Assembly (NCBI GenBank): GCA_027307335.1
Contig: DAHUXD010000031.1
Span: forward strand, 1 to 64,000
DNA length: 64,000 bases
Direction: 5' to 3'
Origin: Acidobacteriota bacterium
Lineage (GTDB): Bacteria; Acidobacteriota; Thermoanaerobaculia; UBA5066; Gp7-AA6
Position numbers and translations under genes: made by a program. The first letter of the stretch is position 1. Each line of letters starts with the position of its first letter. This document shows positions 8,942 to 18,422 of this stretch, one piece after another. The notes under the pieces were generated by a model that was not told where the DNA came from, made no database searches, and saw nothing but the letters and a program-made list of their open reading frames with translations.

Positions 8942-10339
8942 TCAGCCGTCCCTGCGCCCGATCGCGAGGAGCGACATGCCGACGGACGGCGGATTCGCCT
9001 CCTCGCGCCGCAGGAGCGGCAGCGCGAGGCGGAACGCGGCGAGCTGGCCGGCCGGGAGCACGCGGCGGCGCAGGATCTTCCCGTTGACGTACCACCCGAG
9101 GATGCCGGGCCGGTTGAGGAACCGGCAGTCCTCGATCGTGAAGCCGGCCGCCGCGAGCTTGCCCTCGAGCTCGGCCTTCTCGTAGCGCCGGAAGTGGCGC
9201 AGGTGCTCGTCGAGGGAGCCGTAGAGCTTCGCGAGCGCCGGCACGACCAGCACGACGCGGCCGCCCGGCGGCAGGAGCGCGCGGAAGTCGGCGAGCGTCG
9301 CCGCGTCGTCCTCGATGTGCTCGAGCACGTTCAGGCAGACGACCGTGTCGATCGCGAGGCCGCGGATCTCCTCGCGCTCCGCCGCGCCGAGCGGGAAGCG
9401 GTACGAGGCGACGCGCACGCCGGGCTCTTCGCGGAAGCTCCCGCGCAGGTACTCGAGCGCGACCGGATCGAGGTCGGACGCGACGACGAGCTCGCGGCCG
9501 AGGAGCTGGCGCGTCATGTTCCCGAATCCCGCGCCGATCTCGAGGACGCGGGGGCCCACGGCGTGGCGGAACCGGTCGGCGAGCCAGCGGTTGTACGGCT
9601 CGAGGCGCGCCATGCGGGCCAGCGTGACGTGCCCGACGTTCTTCGGGTCCTCGGTCTCGCGCAGCGAGTGGCGCACGATCGTCCAGAGGGCGGAGAAGGC
9701 GTCCTTCCAGCCGATCTTCTTGCCCTCTTCGTAGGTGCGTCCGTAGTAGGAGATCGGCACCTCGAAGATGCGATAGCCGCGCCGGGCGACCTTCGCGGTG
9801 ATCTCCGGCTCGATGCCGAACCGCCGCGACTCGATCGTCATGGACTGGACGACTTCGCGGCGGAACATCTTGTAGCAGGTCTCCATGTCCGTCAGGTTCA
9901 GGTTCGTGAACATGTTCGACGCGAGCGTGAGCATGCGGTTGCCGACCGTGTGCCAGAAATAGAGGACGCGCCGTGCGCCGCCACCGAGGAACCGCGAACC
10001 GTACACGACGTCCGCGTGCCCCTCGGCGATCGGCGCGAGGAGCTTGATGTACTCGTTCGGGTCGTACTCGAGGTCCGCGTCCTGCACGACCACGACGTCG
10101 CCAGTGGCGTGGCGGAAACCGACCGAAACCGCCGCGCCCTTGCCCTGGTTGACCGGCTGGAGGAACACGCGGATGCCGTCGCGGCCGTCGAGCTCGCGGA
10201 GAATGTCCCGCGTCCCATCCGTCGAGCCGTCGTCGACGATCAGGATCTCCTTGTCGATCGGCACGTCGAGCACCCGCCGGACGATCTCGCGGATCGTCTT
10301 CGTCTCGTTGTACGCGGGGATCACGACCGACAGCTTCAC
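8942..10339 (-). CDS. Fusion: GT2 polyprenyl-phosphate sugar transferase + SAM methyltransferase
   Basis: A 465-residue two-domain protein, start GTG 10339 (GTGA overlap). Residues 1-235 are a DPM1-like GT2 domain: VVIPAYNE (6-12), VDDGSTDGT (35-43), QDADLEYDP (86-94, the DxD metal site), GSRFLGGG and the ETCYKMFRR loop typical of polyprenyl-phosphate hexose synthases. Residues about 245-430 are a class I methyltransferase: [10 protein letters not shown] (265-274, SAM-binding glycine loop), an acidic residue after the second strand (ASDLDPVAL) and [11 protein letters not shown]. Cytosolic. The GT2 half is close to the stand-alone GT2 at 12048. A plausible reading is that one polypeptide charges a polyprenyl phosphate and methylates a sugar or lipid. 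The domain order is reversed in the gene at 18419. Confidence 0.85.
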   Translation of the reverse strand: MKLSVVIPAYNETKTIREIVRRVLDVPIDKEILIVDDGSTDGTRDILRELDGRDGIRVFLQPVNQGKGAAVSVGFRHATGDVVVVQDADLEYDPNEYIKLLAPIAEGHADVVYGSRFLGGGARRVLYFWHTVGNRMLTLASNMFTNLNLTDMETCYKMFRREVVQSMTIESRRFGIEPEITAKVARRGYRIFEVPISYYGRTYEEGKKIGWKDAFSALWTIVRHSLRETEDPKNVGHVTLARMARLEPYNRWLADRFRHAVGPRVLEIGAGFGNMTRQLLGRELVVASDLDPVALEYLRGSFREEPGVRVASYRFPLGAAEREEIRGLAIDTVVCLNVLEHIEDDAATLADFRALLPPGGRVVLVVPALAKLYGSLDEHLRHFRRYEKAELEGKLAAAGFTIEDCRFLNRPGILGWYVNGKILRRRVLPAGQLAAFRLALPLLRREEANPPSVGMSLLAIGRRDG

Positions 10340-12051
10340 GAGCCGGAACCTCCGCCCGGGAGCTCGAACAGATAGATCGACCAGCCGATCCGGCCCACGG
10401 GCCGTCCCCGGAGCGCGAGGTCCCTTCGGAGGGCCTCGAGAGCGGCGGCGACCTGCATCGCTCCATGGTAACGGTAGTACTCGGGGCCGACCGCGAGATG
10501 AAACGCGGAGATCGCGACGAGGCGGCCGCGCACGACCGGCTCCGCGGCGAAGTCGGGGACGCCGATCCGGTACGCCACGTCGTCGCCGCCGAAGTACACG
10601 ACGGTCGGATCGGCGATCCCGCGGCGTTTCAGGGCGTCGCCCAGGCGGATCAGATCGAGCCCCCAGTCGACGTTCGAATCCGAGAGGAGGTACCGGCCCC
10701 GCTCCGGCCCGCCGACGAAGGGGTTGAAGTACGAGAGCTCGTGCGGGTGGATCCGCACGAGCTCCCCCGCCGCGACGAACGGCAGCGCGGCGAGCGCGAG
10801 GCGCGCCGGGCGAGCCAGCGGGCCCGCCGCGCGCGACACCCGCCGGAAGAGACCCGCACCCGCCATCGCGAGGAGCGGGTAGACGGGCAGCAGGTGCCGG
10901 ATCCCGATGTTGTAGCTCGCGCCGATCGAGGCGAGGAACAGAACGCCGGCCGGCAGGAGGAACAGGGCGCCGTCCTCGCGGGCGGAGCGGCCCCCGAGGA
11001 AGAGCCCGGCGAGGAGCAGGAGCGTCAGGAGCAGGAACGCGATCGAGCTCTTCGCGAGGTAGGCGACCCCGAAGTAGAGAGGAAAGCCCTCGACCGAGGT
11101 GCGGCCGAGCAGGTAATTGACGCCGCCGCCGACGGCGTTCTGACGCGCCACCGCGGCGAGGCCGCCGAGGTAGTGCGCGAGCGGCGGCGAAACGTCGACG
11201 AGCCCCTCGATCGCGGCGGAGAGCCCGGGCGCGCCGCGGCCGGCGACCATCTCGTGGATCACCTGGCGCTGCGCGGCGCGGTCCATGCGCGACGTCACCG
11301 CCGCGTACGCGCCGAGGACCACGACCGCGGCCACCCCGACCGCACCCGCCCAGAGCCCGACGGCGCGCAGCGCCGCGCGTCCGGGACTCCCCGCTCTCCG
11401 GCTGCCGAGAAGCGCCTGCAGGAGCAGAATCGGAACGAGGTAGACGCAGGAAAACTTCGTCGCCAGCGAAAGTCCGAGCACGACGCCGGCGCCGGTGATC
11501 CGCGCCGTCGAGGGCGCGCGCCAGGCGGGGTCCCAGGCGAGCACCGTCGCCAGAAAGGCGAGCGCGGCGCCGAGGTCCGTGTGCACGACGCCGGCGTGCG
11601 CCACCACGTTGGGATCGAACGCGCAGAGTGCGAGTGCGAAGAGCGCCGCCCCGCCGCCATACCGGGAGCGGGCCGCGAAGAACACCAGGAGGAGGAGCGC
11701 GGCGAGGACGGCGAGAAACGGCGCCCGGGCCGCGACGGCGATCGCGTCGGGCCCGACGCGGTTCTCGAACAGAAACGCGTGGCCGAACGGCGTGAAGCGC
11801 TCGCCCATGGGAATCTCGGAAGGCGGCGGAGGCAGCCCGAGCCGCGTCAGGCCGAAGCCCGCGAGCGCCTTCATCAGGGGCGGATGCTCGATGTTGACGA
11901 TGGCCGTGCGGCCGGAGACCTCGAGGTACCCGGCCAGGATGTGGACCGGCTCGTCCGCCGAGAGCGCGTCCCGGCGCGCGTGGGCCCACACGGCGAAGAG
12001 GGAGAGGGCCGTCAGCCCGAGCGCCGCGGCAACGGCCGCCCAGCGCCTCAA
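10336..12051 (-). CDS. GT39-type membrane glycosyltransferase
   Basis: A 571-residue protein; start TTG 12051 forms TTGA with the stop of the upstream GT2 gene. One helix precedes [12 protein letters not shown], the catalytic acidic pair of protein O-mannosyltransferase-like GT39 enzymes, then [15 protein letters not shown] (HPP loop), multiple membrane helices and a long C-terminal periplasmic region containing [13 protein letters not shown], a motif common in bacterial members of this group. The family uses polyprenyl-phosphate-linked sugars; acceptors range from proteins to lipids. It sits directly behind a DPM1-like GT2 that could make its donor, which supports a donor synthase/transferase pair. 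Confidence 0.85.
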   Translation of the reverse strand: MRRWAAVAAALGLTALSLFAVWAHARRDALSADEPVHILAGYLEVSGRTAIVNIEHPPLMKALAGFGLTRLGLPPPPSEIPMGERFTPFGHAFLFENRVGPDAIAVAARAPFLAVLAALLLLVFFAARSRYGGGAALFALALCAFDPNVVAHAGVVHTDLGAALAFLATVLAWDPAWRAPSTARITGAGVVLGLSLATKFSCVYLVPILLLQALLGSRRAGSPGRAALRAVGLWAGAVGVAAVVVLGAYAAVTSRMDRAAQRQVIHEMVAGRGAPGLSAAIEGLVDVSPPLAHYLGGLAAVARQNAVGGGVNYLLGRTSVEGFPLYFGVAYLAKSSIAFLLLTLLLLAGLFLGGRSAREDGALFLLPAGVLFLASIGASYNIGIRHLLPVYPLLAMAGAGLFRRVSRAAGPLARPARLALAALPFVAAGELVRIHPHELSYFNPFVGGPERGRYLLSDSNVDWGLDLIRLGDALKRRGIADPTVVYFGGDDVAYRIGVPDFAAEPVVRGRLVAISAFHLAVGPEYYRYHGAMQVAAALEALRRDLALRGRPVGRIGWSIYLFELPGGGSGS

Positions 12052-12746
12052 CGCGGCCGGCCCGCGAGAACGGTGTGCCGGACGAGCGCCCCCAGCGCGG
12101 AGAAGCCGTCCTTCAGCCGGATCTTCTTCCCGTCCGCCTTCGAACGGCCGAAGTAGGACACCGGCACCTCGAACACGCGGAAGCGGCCGCGCGCGATCTT
12201 CGCCGTGATCTCGGCGTCTACGCCGAACCCCTTCGATTCGAGCGACAGCGCCGGCACGACGCGGCGGTGGAACGCCTTGTAGCACGTCGCCATGTCCGAG
12301 ACGTTCAGGCCGGTGAACACGTTGGAGATCAGCGTCAGCAGGCGATTGCCCTGCTGGTGCCAGAAGTTCTGGACGCGGTGCTCGCCGCCGCCGGCGAACC
12401 GGGAGCCGAAGACGACGTCGGCGCGTCCTTCCTCGATGGGCGCGAGCAGCCGGGGATACTCGGAGGGGTCGTACTCGAGGTCGGCGTCCTGGATGAGCAG
12501 GATGTCGCCGCGCGCCGCCTCGATCGCGGTCCGGACCGCTCCTCCCTTGCCCGTGTTCCGGCCGTGGAGGATCACCCGCACGCCGTCGCGCCCGTCCCAC
12601 GCCGCCAGCTTCTCGCGCGTGCCGTCCGTCGAGCCGTCGTCGACGACGACGATCTCCTTCTCGGTCCGCTCCCGCGACACGAGCTGGAGGATCGCGTCGA
12701 TCGTGGCGGCCTCGTTGTACACGGGCATCAGGACGGACAGTTTCAC
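12048..12746 (-). CDS. DPM1-like GT2 polyprenyl-phosphate sugar synthase
   Basis: A compact 232-residue GT2 enzyme, start GTG 12746. Motifs in order: [45 protein letters not shown] (metal/nucleotide-sugar site), [21 protein letters not shown] and [10 protein letters not shown]. There are no C-terminal membrane helices, as in dolichyl-phosphate mannose synthases of type III/bacterial soluble form. Predicted reaction: NDP-hexose plus polyprenyl phosphate gives polyprenyl-phosphate-hexose on the cytosolic face. It is first in a leftward, overlapping gene set (12746 to 7785) whose other members are GT-C enzymes and a GT2-methyltransferase fusion, so it probably feeds them. Confidence 0.9.
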   Translation of the reverse strand: MKLSVLMPVYNEAATIDAILQLVSRERTEKEIVVVDDGSTDGTREKLAAWDGRDGVRVILHGRNTGKGGAVRTAIEAARGDILLIQDADLEYDPSEYPRLLAPIEEGRADVVFGSRFAGGGEHRVQNFWHQQGNRLLTLISNVFTGLNVSDMATCYKAFHRRVVPALSLESKGFGVDAEITAKIARGRFRVFEVPVSYFGRSKADGKKIRLKDGFSALGALVRHTVLAGRPR

Positions 12747-12776
12747 GGCGCGTTCTTCAGATGATAAGGCTCAATG

Positions 12777-12797
12777 CCGAAATTCGAAATCCGAAAT
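12777..12797. repeat. Three heptamers, CCGAAAT/TCGAAAT/CCGAAAT
   Basis: Short A-rich heptamer array in the 82-bp intergenic region between the divergent GT2 (12746) and STT3-like (12829) genes. Its A+T content contrasts with the surrounding 70% GC. It may simply be a slippage-derived tract; whether it acts in the promoters of the two genes cannot be told. Confidence 0.6.
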
Positions 12798-12828
12798 GCC
12801 CGATGCGGACCGCGCATAATGGAGGGCC

Positions 12829-14796
12829 ATGTCGCGGCGCGTCGTGTTCGTGCTCGGCGTCGCCGCGGCGATCGTCCTCGGAACGGCGGTGCGACTGCAT
12901 ACCCGCCCGGCCGCCGCCGCCGGCGATCGCGTCCGTCCGCTCGACTCCGACTCGGCGTACCACATGCGGCGGGCGCGCTTCGCGGCCGCGCAATTTCCCC
13001 GGACGATCCAGTTCGATCCCCTGATGAACTTCCCCGACGGCGGCGTCGCGATCTGGCCGCCGCTCTTCGACCTCGCCCTGGCGCTGCCGGCGCGGCTCGC
13101 CCACGGCGCGGCGGCCACGGCCGGGCAGGTCGAGCGCGGCGCGGCGTGGGTGCCGGTCGTTCTCGCCGCCGGTTCCATCGCGCTCGCCGGCGCCCTCGCC
13201 TTCCGGCGATATGGTCCGGGAGCCGGCGCGGCCGTCGCGCTCTTCCTCGCCCTCTGTCCCGGCCACGTCCTGTGGTCCCAGTACGCGCACACGGACCAGC
13301 ACGCCGCCGAATTGTTCACGGGCCTCCTCGCCCTTCTGCTCTTCGTGCGGAGCCGCGAGGAACCGTCGGCGGCGCGCGAGGCGGCGGCGGGCGCGGCCCT
13401 CGCCCTCGCGGTCCTCACCTGGCAGGGCGCGATCTACTGGGGCGCGATCTTCGCGCTGGCGCTCGTCCTCGAGACGGCGCTGACCGGCCGTTCGACTTTG
13501 CGCGCGGCGGCCTGGGTACTCGGCTTCCCCGCCGCCGCGACGGCGGCCGCCACGGCGGCGTGGCTCGGCTGGATCTCGCCGCCGCTGACGTACGTCTCCT
13601 TCGGATTCTTTCAGCCGCTCTTCCTCGCCGCGCTCGCCGGCGGGGTCGCGGCGCTCGAGCTCCTCGGGCTCGGCCTCTGCCGGCGCCTCGGCAGGAGCGA
13701 TGCCCTGGTCGGTGCCGCCGTCGCCGCCGCCGCCGCCGCGGCGACGCTTCCGTTCGCCGCCGCGCTCGCGGGGGGCCTCGCGCGCGGCGTGGGCTACGTC
13801 GCGGGCCGCACGAGCGAGGTCGCGGGCGCGGCCGGATACGTCTCGTATCCGAAGGACTGGCTCCGCGGCATCTTCGAGGCGCAGCCCCTCCTCTCGGGAG
13901 GGCCGAGTCTCGCTCTCGAGCAGCTCTCTCTCGGATTCTTCCTCGCGCCGCTCGTCGTGATCGCCTGGGGCATACGGGCCGCGCGGGAGCGCAGCGGCTC
14001 CTTCGCGGCGCTCGCCGTCTGGGGCGCGGTCACGCTCTTCCTCGCGCTCTCGCAGCGGCTGAACGTCTACTACGCGGCGCCGCTCGCCGGGCTGGCGCTC
14101 GTCGAGGGTTCGCGGTTCGTCACCGCGCGCACGGGCCGCCCGGTCCTCGCCGCGGTCCTCGCGATCGCCGGCGCCGTTCCGATGCTGCCGGGGCTCAGGC
14201 GCGAGCTCTCGCAGGTCACCGTGCCGGGCTCCGACCTCTTCGCGACGCTCGGCCGCATGCGCGCGGAGCTGCCGCGCGCCGTGGACGCCTACGATCCGCG
14301 CCTTCTCGGTCCGCCGCCGTTCCCGGCCGCGCTCGCGGGTGCGTCCTCGGTCCTCGCGCCGTGGTCGCTCGGCCACTGGATCCTCTACGAGGCGGAGCAG
14401 CCGGTCGTCGCCAACAACTTCGGCTACGGCTTCCTCGACTCGATCCGCTTCTTCCTCGCGACGAGCGAGGACGAGGCCGTCGCGATCGCGGGGCGTCACC
14501 GGGCGCGCTGGATCCTCGCGACCGATCTCGTGCCGCGGATGAACGAGTACGCGGGCTATCTCGGCCGCGCTCCCCTGCTCGCGCGCGCGGCCGACGGGTC
14601 GCTCGTCCCGACGCCGGCCTATCTCGCGACGATGCAGTCGCGGCTGTACGACTTCGGCGGCCGCGGTTTAACGTCGGAGACGGTCGCGATTCCGCCGCTC
14701 TCCCGCTTCCGGCTCCTGTTCGACTCGAAGAGCGCGATCCGGCGCGGCGGCGTCTGGGTGCCGCGCTGGCGGGTGTTCGAGGTCATCGAGCCGTAG
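12829..14796 (+). CDS. STT3/AglB/PglB-like oligosaccharyltransferase
   Basis: A 655-residue polytopic protein starting at ATG 12829. Near the N-terminus, after one helix, is RPLDSDSAYHMRRAR (about residues 36-50) with the DxD-type acidic motif of STT3 proteins, followed by DPLMNFPDGG and IWPPLFD. Near residue 154 is YAHTDQHAAELF, matching the second acidic STT3 signature (DxHxxE type). The C-terminal half has PWSLGHWILY..QPVVANNFG near residue 510, the position and flavour of the WWDxG region though the WWD itself is not conserved. Family members move a polyprenyl-linked glycan to asparagine in the periplasm; some bacterial relatives are of unproven activity. It is convergent with the next gene with a 14-bp overlap. 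Confidence 0.75.
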   Translation: MSRRVVFVLGVAAAIVLGTAVRLHTRPAAAAGDRVRPLDSDSAYHMRRARFAAAQFPRTIQFDPLMNFPDGGVAIWPPLFDLALALPARLAHGAAATAGQVERGAAWVPVVLAAGSIALAGALAFRRYGPGAGAAVALFLALCPGHVLWSQYAHTDQHAAELFTGLLALLLFVRSREEPSAAREAAAGAALALAVLTWQGAIYWGAIFALALVLETALTGRSTLRAAAWVLGFPAAATAAATAAWLGWISPPLTYVSFGFFQPLFLAALAGGVAALELLGLGLCRRLGRSDALVGAAVAAAAAAATLPFAAALAGGLARGVGYVAGRTSEVAGAAGYVSYPKDWLRGIFEAQPLLSGGPSLALEQLSLGFFLAPLVVIAWGIRAARERSGSFAALAVWGAVTLFLALSQRLNVYYAAPLAGLALVEGSRFVTARTGRPVLAAVLAIAGAVPMLPGLRRELSQVTVPGSDLFATLGRMRAELPRAVDAYDPRLLGPPPFPAALAGASSVLAPWSLGHWILYEAEQPVVANNFGYGFLDSIRFFLATSEDEAVAIAGRHRARWILATDLVPRMNEYAGYLGRAPLLARAADGSLVPTPAYLATMQSRLYDFGGRGLTSETVAIPPLSRFRLLFDSKSAIRRGGVWVPRWRVFEVIEP

Positions 14797-16414
14797 GCGG
14801 GGGTCCGAACCAGCGCCACGCTCGGACGGCGAGCCGGCGCTCCTCGGGTGTCGCCGCCTCGAGGACGACGCTGCGGAGCTCCGCGCGCGCATCGTCGCGG
14901 CCCGAGAATGCGCCGAAAACTCCGGCGCGCCAGAGCCTTCCGAGGTACGGCGGCTCGGGCGGTCGCAGGAGCAGCGCCGCGAACGGCGCGACGCCGAGGA
15001 GGACCGCGACCGGCGCGACGGGGCGGAGCGGGGACGCCTCGCGGCACGCGACGAGGAGCGTCCACAGCGTCAGGAGCCCTGGAACCGCGAGCGACACCCA
15101 TGGGTTCGCTTCGAGGAGCGTGCCGAGATTCGGCGCCGCCCAGCCGCGCGTCAGGAACCAGAGCGAACCCGACGCCTCCGGCCACCGCATTTCGGGCGGG
15201 AAGTAGGGAATCGACGCCGTCAGCAGGAAATGCGCGGCGACGGCGAAGGCAGCCGCGGCGACGAAGAGACCGCGCGAGAGCGCTCCCTCGAGCGCCCGGG
15301 ATAGCGCCAGCCCCGAGAAGAAGAGTCCCGGCAACAGGTAACGGCTGCCCAGGCACCAGCCACCGTGCCAGTTCGGGTATCCGCACATGCAGACGAAGAA
15401 AAACGCGAGGCCGCCCGCGACCATCCACCAGTCTCGGCGGACGTCGCCGCGGCGCCACCAGGCGACGAGGCCGAAGATGGTCCAGAGCAGGAAGGGCGAG
15501 AAGAGAAGCACGCCGCGGGCCGGATCGAGGAGGTACGCGACGGCAATCCGCGGACTCGGCAGTTGGAAGCCAAACAGGCCCGTGCGGGCGAGCGCGGAGT
15601 ACTCCGGCAGGGCCTCCCGCGCCGAGGAGAGCGTCCACGGAGAGCCGAAGCAGATCGCGTCGTAGGCAGCGAGCATCGCGAGAGGCACCGCCGTCCCGAG
15701 GGCGAAGCCCGTCAGGCGCCGCCAGGACCGCGTCGCGACCGCCCGCACGCCGAGGGCGAGTGCGAGCGGCGCCACCGAGTACTCTGAGATGACAGCCCAG
15801 CCCGCGAGGAAGCCCGCGATGGCCGAGGTCTGGGCGCCACGACCGGAGCCGTTGCGCTCCTCCGCTCGGCGCAGCCGGTCCCACGAGAGGAAGAGGAGCG
15901 CCGCGGTCCACGCGTGGCTGAAGAAGGTGCGCGCATAGAAGAGGAAGGGCGTGCCGAGAGCCACCGCGAGCAGAACGAGGCCGACCGCGGTCGCCGGGGA
16001 GCGCTCGGAGAGGCGTGCCGCGAACCGTCGCAGCGCGACGAGGCAAAGGAGAGAGACCGTGAAAACACGCGTCAGGATGAAGACCGGGCTGCCGGTGCCG
16101 CGCTCCGGCGGCGGGAGGACGAGCCGCAAGGCCCGATACACCGGGTAGGCCGCGAAGGAAAGGCCCGGCGCCTTGTTGGAGTAGAAGCGGCCGTCCGAGA
16201 CGGACTTGTCCTCGTGATCGCCGAGGCGCGCGACCGCCGCGTCGATCGCGAAGGTCCGGTTTTCGGCCATGGCATAGACCGCCTCGAACCGCGAGAGCTC
16301 GTTCCCGTTCGCAAAAGGCGGGAAGGCCCCGGTGAAGTAGATGCAGAGGAAGGCGAAGACGGCGAGGACCGCGCGCGCGGCGTTCGCGCCCGCCGGGGAA
16401 GGCATGTCGCTCAT
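14783..16414 (-). CDS. Polytopic membrane protein, putative GT-C glycosyltransferase
   Basis: A 543-residue protein with about ten hydrophobic segments; start ATG 16414 overlaps the stop of the GDP-fucose synthase gene as ATGA. The recognisable signature is [14 protein letters not shown] followed by [19 protein letters not shown], the conserved 'DG..YS.KAPG' loop found in a family of uncharacterised bacterial membrane proteins related to GT39/GT83 enzymes, then a C-terminal short tail. Location behind gmd and fcl suggests it may transfer fucose or another sugar of the same glycan, but this is inference from position only. Confidence 0.65.
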   Translation of the reverse strand: MSDMPSPAGANAARAVLAVFAFLCIYFTGAFPPFANGNELSRFEAVYAMAENRTFAIDAAVARLGDHEDKSVSDGRFYSNKAPGLSFAAYPVYRALRLVLPPPERGTGSPVFILTRVFTVSLLCLVALRRFAARLSERSPATAVGLVLLAVALGTPFLFYARTFFSHAWTAALLFLSWDRLRRAEERNGSGRGAQTSAIAGFLAGWAVISEYSVAPLALALGVRAVATRSWRRLTGFALGTAVPLAMLAAYDAICFGSPWTLSSAREALPEYSALARTGLFGFQLPSPRIAVAYLLDPARGVLLFSPFLLWTIFGLVAWWRRGDVRRDWWMVAGGLAFFFVCMCGYPNWHGGWCLGSRYLLPGLFFSGLALSRALEGALSRGLFVAAAAFAVAAHFLLTASIPYFPPEMRWPEASGSLWFLTRGWAAPNLGTLLEANPWVSLAVPGLLTLWTLLVACREASPLRPVAPVAVLLGVAPFAALLLRPPEPPYLGRLWRAGVFGAFSGRDDARAELRSVVLEAATPEERRLAVRAWRWFGPPPTAR

Positions 16415-17361
16415 CGGACGGCGGCCCGGCCCTCGGCGCGCCACCACGCGACCGTCTGCGCGAGGCCCTCGTCGAGGGATATGCGGGCGGCGAACCCGAA
16501 CGTCTCTCTCGCGCGCGTCGTGTCCAGGCGGCGGCGCATCTGCCCGTTCGGCTTCGACCGATCCCAGGCGATTCTTCCCGAGAAGCCAGTCAGCCGCGCG
16601 ACCTTGGCCGCGAGGTCGCGGATCGCGATCTCGGAACCGGTCCCGACGTTGACCGGCTCGGGCGCGTCGTAGCGCTCCGCCGCGAGCACGACCGCCTCCG
16701 CCGCGTCGTCGACGTGCAGGAACTCCCGCGTCGGCGAGCCGTCGCCCCAGAGCACCACCTCGGGGAGGCTTCGCTCCGCCGCCTCGGTGAAGCGGCGGAT
16801 CATCGCCGGAATGACGTGGCTCGTCTCGGGATCGAAGTTGTCGCCGGGACCGTAGAGGTTGACCGGGATCAGGTAGATCCCCGCGAAGCCGTACTCGGCG
16901 CGGTACCCCTGGAGCTGGACGAGCAGCATCTTCTTCGCGAGGCCGTAGGGCGCGTTCGTCGGCTCCGGGTAGCCGTTCCAGAGGTCGGCCTCGCGAAACG
17001 GCACCGGCGTCTCGCCCGGATACGCGCAGACGGTGCCGAGGCACACGAACTTGCCGACCCCGAAGCGCCGCGCCGCCTCGATCAGCTGGATGCCCATGAC
17101 CGCGTTGTCGTAGAAGAACTTCCCCGGGTGGCTCCGGTTCGCGCCGATGCCGCCGACCGCGGCCGCGGCGTGGACGACGACGTCGGGCCGCGCGTCCCTC
17201 AGGCAGCGCTCGATCGCCGCCGCGTCGCGCAGGTCGTAGTCGCTCGACCGCGGCGCGACGACCGCCGCCGGCCGCTCGCTCTCGAGGCGGCGGACGAGCC
17301 GCCGGCCGAAGAAACCGCCGCCGCCGGTCACGCGGACCCGGCGGCGCTCCCAGAAGCTCAA
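16411..17361 (-). CDS. fcl: GDP-L-fucose synthase (GDP-4-keto-6-deoxymannose epimerase/reductase)
   Basis: A 316-residue extended SDR, the normal family length, with start TTG 17361 coupled to the upstream gmd stop (TTGA). It shows the Rossmann motif [11 protein letters not shown] near the N-terminus, [21 protein letters not shown] which is diagnostic of the GMER group, [24 protein letters not shown] (catalytic Tyr-x3-Lys) and the downstream [19 protein letters not shown] segment. The catalytic Ser of the Escherichia coli enzyme (LGSSCIYP) is replaced by the GTVCAYP variant seen in many orthologues. It converts GDP-4-keto-6-deoxy-D-mannose to GDP-L-fucose with NADPH in the cytosol, second step after Gmd, whose gene is immediately upstream. 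Confidence 0.95.
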   Translation of the reverse strand: MSFWERRRVRVTGGGGFFGRRLVRRLESERPAAVVAPRSSDYDLRDAAAIERCLRDARPDVVVHAAAAVGGIGANRSHPGKFFYDNAVMGIQLIEAARRFGVGKFVCLGTVCAYPGETPVPFREADLWNGYPEPTNAPYGLAKKMLLVQLQGYRAEYGFAGIYLIPVNLYGPGDNFDPETSHVIPAMIRRFTEAAERSLPEVVLWGDGSPTREFLHVDDAAEAVVLAAERYDAPEPVNVGTGSEIAIRDLAAKVARLTGFSGRIAWDRSKPNGQMRRRLDTTRARETFGFAARISLDEGLAQTVAWWRAEGRAAVR

Positions 17362-18422
17362 GGGCGCTCCGCGGGGACGCCGAAGCGCGCCTCCCGCTCG
17401 GCAAGCGCGAGGTCCGCGTCGGCCATGAGGTCGACGAGCGCCGCGAAGTCGACGGCCGGTTTCCAGCCGAGCGCCGCGCGCGCGCGCGACGCGTCGCCGC
17501 GGAGGTGCGCGACCTCCGTCGGCCGCAGGTAGGAGGGGTCCACCTCGATCAGGACGCGGCCGGTCTTCGCGTCGACGCCCTTCTCGTCGCGGCCGGCGCC
17601 CCGCCAGGCGAGCTCCCAGCCGACGCGGCGGAAGGCGCGCTCGCAGAACTCGCGCACGGTGTGGCTCTCTCCCGTCGCGACGACGTAGTCGCGCGGCGCG
17701 TCCTGCTGCAGCATCCGCCACATCGCCTCGACGTAGTCCTTCGCGTAGCCCCAGTCGCGCCGGGCCTCGAGGTTGCCGAGGTAGAGGCGGTCCTGGAGGC
17801 CGTGCCGGATCCGTCCCGCCGCGCGCGTGATCTTGCGGGAGACGAACGTCTCGCCGCGCCGGGGCGACTCGTGGTTGAAGAGGATGCCGTTGACCGCGTA
17901 CAGGCCGTACGCCTCGCGGTAGTTGACCGTCATCCAGTAGGCGTACACCTTGGCCGCCGCGTACGGGCTGCGCGGCTCGAACGGCGTGTCCTCCGTCTGC
18001 GGGACCCGGGAGGTGCCGCCGTACATCTCGGACGAGGAGGCCTGGTAGATCCGCGGCCGGATGTCGAGCTCGCGGATCGCCTCGAGCAGGCGCACCGAGC
18101 CGAGGCCCGTGACGTCGCCCGTGTACTCGGGCGTGTCGAACGAGACCTTGACGTGGCTCTGCGCGCCGAGGTTGTAGATCTCCTGCGGGTCGACGAGGCG
18201 CAGCGTGCGGTTGAGCGACGAGGCGTCGTTCAGATCGCCGTAGTGGAGGATCAGGCGGCGTCCCGCCTCGTGCGGGTCCTGGTAGACGTGGTCGATGCGG
18301 CCGGTGTTGAAGGAGGACGAGCGCCGGATCACGCCGTGGACCTCGTAGCCCTTCTCGAGCAGCAGCTCGGCGAGATAGGAGCCGTCCTGCCCCGTGATCC
18401 CGGTCAGCAGCGCGCGCTTCAC
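17358..18422 (-). CDS. gmd: GDP-mannose 4,6-dehydratase
   Basis: A 354-residue extended SDR, start GTG 18422 with GTGA overlap. Diagnostic motifs: [20 protein letters not shown] at the N-terminus (NADP loop), [49 protein letters not shown] (catalytic Ser/Glu) and [10 protein letters not shown] (Tyr-x3-Lys), then [17 protein letters not shown]. It dehydrates GDP-D-mannose to GDP-4-keto-6-deoxy-D-mannose, the precursor of GDP-L-fucose through the adjacent fcl, and of GDP-rhamnose or perosamine in other bacteria. No manB or manC is in the window, so GDP-mannose comes from elsewhere. Confidence 0.97.
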   Translation of the reverse strand: MKRALLTGITGQDGSYLAELLLEKGYEVHGVIRRSSSFNTGRIDHVYQDPHEAGRRLILHYGDLNDASSLNRTLRLVDPQEIYNLGAQSHVKVSFDTPEYTGDVTGLGSVRLLEAIRELDIRPRIYQASSSEMYGGTSRVPQTEDTPFEPRSPYAAAKVYAYWMTVNYREAYGLYAVNGILFNHESPRRGETFVSRKITRAAGRIRHGLQDRLYLGNLEARRDWGYAKDYVEAMWRMLQQDAPRDYVVATGESHTVREFCERAFRRVGWELAWRGAGRDEKGVDAKTGRVLIEVDPSYLRPTEVAHLRGDASRARAALGWKPAVDFAALVDLMADADLALAEREARFGVPAERP

